This document shows, one piece after another, positions 6,110 to 8,075 of a stretch of DNA of 8,075 bases; the stretch's first letter is position 1; each line of letters begins with the position of its first letter. Under the pieces are notes generated by a model. It saw nothing but the letters and a program-made list of their open reading frames with translations. It searched no databases and was not told the DNA's origin. The stretch covers positions 4,664 to 12,738 of the forward strand of contig PKZR01000203.1 in the NCBI GenBank assembly GCA_003133815.1, read 5' to 3'. A program made the translations under genes and the position numbers. This stretch comes from Limisphaerales bacterium. Lineage in GTDB: Bacteria; Verrucomicrobiota; Verrucomicrobiia; Limisphaerales; UBA11358.

Positions 6110-7297
6110 CTGAAAAAACCATTTAACTCAAGACTAACTCTCGCTCTCATGGCAACTTTCGGAATATTCGCCAAGTCGTTTGCACAGGACACCAAACCCA
6201 CCCCATTTCCGCAGGTAGTCGAACAAAATTTCAGCCAATGGGACATCAACGGTGACGGAGTGCTGTCAAAGGACGAAATCGTAGCCGCGCTATCCATCCG
6301 AAAGATTCAGGGTAAATCCGCTGCAGCCTTAGTCGCAATCGCAAAAGTCGTGCGCAGCGACAAATACAATCTTCCGCCACTGACAAAGGATTATCTTGTC
6401 AACAGCCCTTTGAGAAAAACAAAGTCATCAGATGAGGAAGATGATTCCGCAGACGACACAAGCAAGCCGGAGAAGTTGAATACCCCGCCGACCTTCCAAC
6501 CGCTCTATCTGGCGCACTTGAAACGGTTGCAGAGCACTTCGCGTGAGCTGTTTCCTCAAAATTTACCTTCCATGGAAGCCATCCACCAAGGTTTGGGAGA
6601 TTGCACTTTTATCTCGACCGTTGGTGCGATGGTTTATCGCGACCCTGCTGCTGTAAAAGCAATGTTTTCGCAAAATGATAATGGCTTCATTACTGTTCAT
6701 TTGGGAGATGGAGAGAACATAAAAATCTTTGTTACCGATGCAGACATTGCTTTGTTTACCAGTGCCGAGACAAACGGGCTTTGGTTGACTGCCTTGGAAA
6801 AGGCCTACAGAAAAAGCCTCGCCAAAACATTGCGTTCTGATGATACATCTACAAAAACATTACACTTGGATGGATCAGACAGACCCAACATCTACGAAAA
6901 ATTTAGCGGGCCAACAATAGAAATCCTTGCAGGACATGAAACCCGTCAGGTCAAGCTTGATGGAATTCGTCCCGGCAGCCCAAAATATACCAACTTACGC
7001 CAAGAGTTGATTGCCGCGCAAAGTGAACATAGGCTGATAAAGGCTAGTGTTGCTGGTGGCCACAAAATGGTTCCTAAAATAGCTGGTGAGCATGCCTATG
7101 CCGTTCTCGGCTACGACCAAAAACAAGATTTGGTTCGTGTCTGGAATCCATGGGGTAACACGTTCACTCCAGATGGCCCTGACAGTATAAAAAACGGATA
7201 CACCACAAAAGGGGGCGAGTTCGACATTCCGCTGAAGGACTTCGTTATAGTTTACTCAGAAGTAAACTTCGAAACGCAGATTTCCAGCCGGAATTGA
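6110..7297 (+). CDS. Secreted EF-hand and calpain-like cysteine protease
   Basis: Predicted exported papain-superfamily protease of the calpain (C2) type; the substrate is unknown. With CTG at 6110 as start the product is 395 residues and opens (M)KKPFNSRLTLALMATFGI, then ends a signal peptide at about AKSFAQ (residue 26). Starting at the first ATG, 6149, would remove most of that signal. Residues 45-56 (DINGDGVLSKDE) form a canonical 12-residue EF-hand loop with Asp1, Asn3, Asp5, Gly6 and Glu12. An acidic, Ser-rich linker (about 106-118) follows. The catalytic core has QGLGDC with Gln160 (oxyanion hole) and Cys165, EHAYAVLGY with His328, and WNPWG with Asn346: a complete Cys-His-Asn triad. 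The Trp usual after the calpain cysteine is Thr here (DCTFIS). The gene is visibly AT-richer than its neighbours: bases 7021-7080 hold 25 G/C in 60, against 37 in 60 at 7561-7620. That suggests a different origin. The isomerase-family gene follows 29 bases later on the same strand. Family assignment is strong by motif; the exact start is uncertain. Confidence 0.85.
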   Translation: MKKPFNSRLTLALMATFGIFAKSFAQDTKPTPFPQVVEQNFSQWDINGDGVLSKDEIVAALSIRKIQGKSAAALVAIAKVVRSDKYNLPPLTKDYLVNSPLRKTKSSDEEDDSADDTSKPEKLNTPPTFQPLYLAHLKRLQSTSRELFPQNLPSMEAIHQGLGDCTFISTVGAMVYRDPAAVKAMFSQNDNGFITVHLGDGENIKIFVTDADIALFTSAETNGLWLTALEKAYRKSLAKTLRSDDTSTKTLHLDGSDRPNIYEKFSGPTIEILAGHETRQVKLDGIRPGSPKYTNLRQELIAAQSEHRLIKASVAGGHKMVPKIAGEHAYAVLGYDQKQDLVRVWNPWGNTFTPDGPDSIKNGYTTKGGEFDIPLKDFVIVYSEVNFETQISSRN

Positions 7298-7326
7298 ATA
7301 ATGTGCTTGTTAAGCCACAATTTCCC

Positions 7327-8075
7327 ATGAAACGCCGCAAATCCATCCAGCTCAAGGGCAACATCCATCACAGTGTCTGCCGCTGGTGTTATGGCAAGGT
7401 CGGGCTGGACAACCTTTGCGCCGCCGGCAAGGAGATGGGCCTGGTGGCGATTGACCTGCTCAATCCGCCGGAGTTCGAGACGGCCCGGAAGCATGGCCTG
7501 ACCTGTTCGATGGTGAGCTTCCCGGAGATGGACGGCATCGGCGGCATCACCAAGGCGTGGAACCGCGGGGAGCATCATGACAAGCTGGTGCTGGCCTATA
7601 AACAGCGGCTGGCGGAGACGGCGAAGGCGGGCTACGAGCGGTTGATTTGTTTCTCCGGCAATCGCGACGGCCTGGACGATGCCAGGGGTCTGGAGAATTG
7701 CGCGAAGGGTTTGAAGAAGATTCTGCCGCTGGCGGAGAAATTGAAGGTGACGCTGTGCATGGAGTTGTTGAACAGCCGGCGCGACCACGGGGATTACCAG
7801 TGCGATCATGTGGCGTGGGGCGTGGAGCTGGTCAAGCGCATCAGTTCCGAACGGTTCAAGCTGCTCTACGACATCTATCACATGCAGATCATGGACGGCG
7901 ACGTATGCGACACCATCCGCGAGAACCACCCATACTTCGATCACTATCATACCGGCGGCGTGCCGGGCCGGGCGGAGATTGACGGGTCGCAGGAGCTGAA
8001 CTATCCGCGCATCATGCAGGCGATTGTGGCGACGGGGTTCAAGGGCTACGTGGCGCAGGAGTTTGTCCCGAAACG
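7327..8075 (+). CDS. hyi: Hydroxypyruvate isomerase family TIM-barrel protein (3' end beyond the window)
   Basis: The frame is open from ATG 7327 to the window edge, giving 249 residues, nearly the usual length of the family, so only the last part is missing. Members interconvert hydroxypyruvate and tartronate semialdehyde or isomerise related sugars by metal-assisted enolisation in the cytoplasm. Visible motifs: SVCRWCYGK (16-24), common in this group; CMELLNS with Glu146; LYDIYHMQIMDGD (180-192) with Asp182 and His185; HTGGVPGRAE (208-217), a phosphate/substrate loop of the HxxxxPGR type; and AQEFVP with Glu245. Glu146 and Glu245 correspond to the metal-binding catalytic pair of the family. 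No signal or Tat peptide is present, although some related proteins in this phylum have one. No Shine-Dalgarno is seen. A nine-codon frame from 7301 ends in a TGA overlapping the ATG. Other sugar isomerases or epimerases of the AP-endonuclease-2 fold are possible; the exact substrate is not determined. Confidence 0.88.
   Translation, partial: MKRRKSIQLKGNIHHSVCRWCYGKVGLDNLCAAGKEMGLVAIDLLNPPEFETARKHGLTCSMVSFPEMDGIGGITKAWNRGEHHDKLVLAYKQRLAETAKAGYERLICFSGNRDGLDDARGLENCAKGLKKILPLAEKLKVTLCMELLNSRRDHGDYQCDHVAWGVELVKRISSERFKLLYDIYHMQIMDGDVCDTIRENHPYFDHYHTGGVPGRAEIDGSQELNYPRIMQAIVATGFKGYVAQEFVPK

Noticed and set aside
7252..7950. Minus-strand 232-codon frame opposite the isomerase gene
   Set aside because: The plus-strand frame has the isomerase-family motifs and runs off the edge; the minus frame is its complement and overlaps the protease end.

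Overview
The window reads as a moderately GC-rich chromosomal segment from a bacterium of the Verrucomicrobiota, most likely a Pedosphaera/Limisphaerales-type soil or freshwater lineage. This is an inference. It rests on a secreted 'FTYQGRL' tail-fibre-like protein with FG-GAP repeats, a secreted EF-hand plus calpain-type protease, a hydroxypyruvate-isomerase-family TIM barrel and short heptamer repeat arrays. No rRNA, tRNA, transposase or CRISPR array was seen.

Layout. Positions 1-43 (minus strand) hold what looks like the first 14 codons of a gene running off the left edge. Positions 64-3300 (minus) encode a 1078-residue secreted, low-complexity adhesin or tail-fibre-like protein whose centre is a seven-repeat FG-GAP (VCBS-type) beta-propeller. 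Upstream on the same strand lies maf (3416-4042), a nucleotide pyrophosphatase. A 144-bp divergent intergenic region with degenerate hexamer and heptamer arrays separates maf from a plus-strand pair, aroK (shikimate kinase, 4187-4723) and queG (epoxyqueuosine reductase, from 4723). These two overlap by one base (TGATG) and are probably co-transcribed. queG carries an in-frame 81-bp inverted heptamer-repeat element. About 310 bp without a convincing gene follow (5797-6109), holding short direct and inverted repeats and a possible promoter. Next come an AT-richer gene for a secreted EF-hand/calpain-like cysteine protease (6110-7297, apparently starting at CTG) and a hydroxypyruvate isomerase family protein (7327 to the right edge, incomplete).

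How the genes fit together. maf, aroK and queG are housekeeping genes: nucleotide-pool sanitation, the shikimate pathway and tRNA queuosine synthesis. The other genes are accessory. Two of them encode exported proteins with acidic Ca-binding-type motifs: five intact D-x-N-G-D-G loops in the propeller and one EF-hand in the protease. No operon links these two exported proteins. The most unusual items are the coding-region repeat element in queG, the probable CTG start of the protease, and the propeller embedded inside a tail-fibre-like repeat array.
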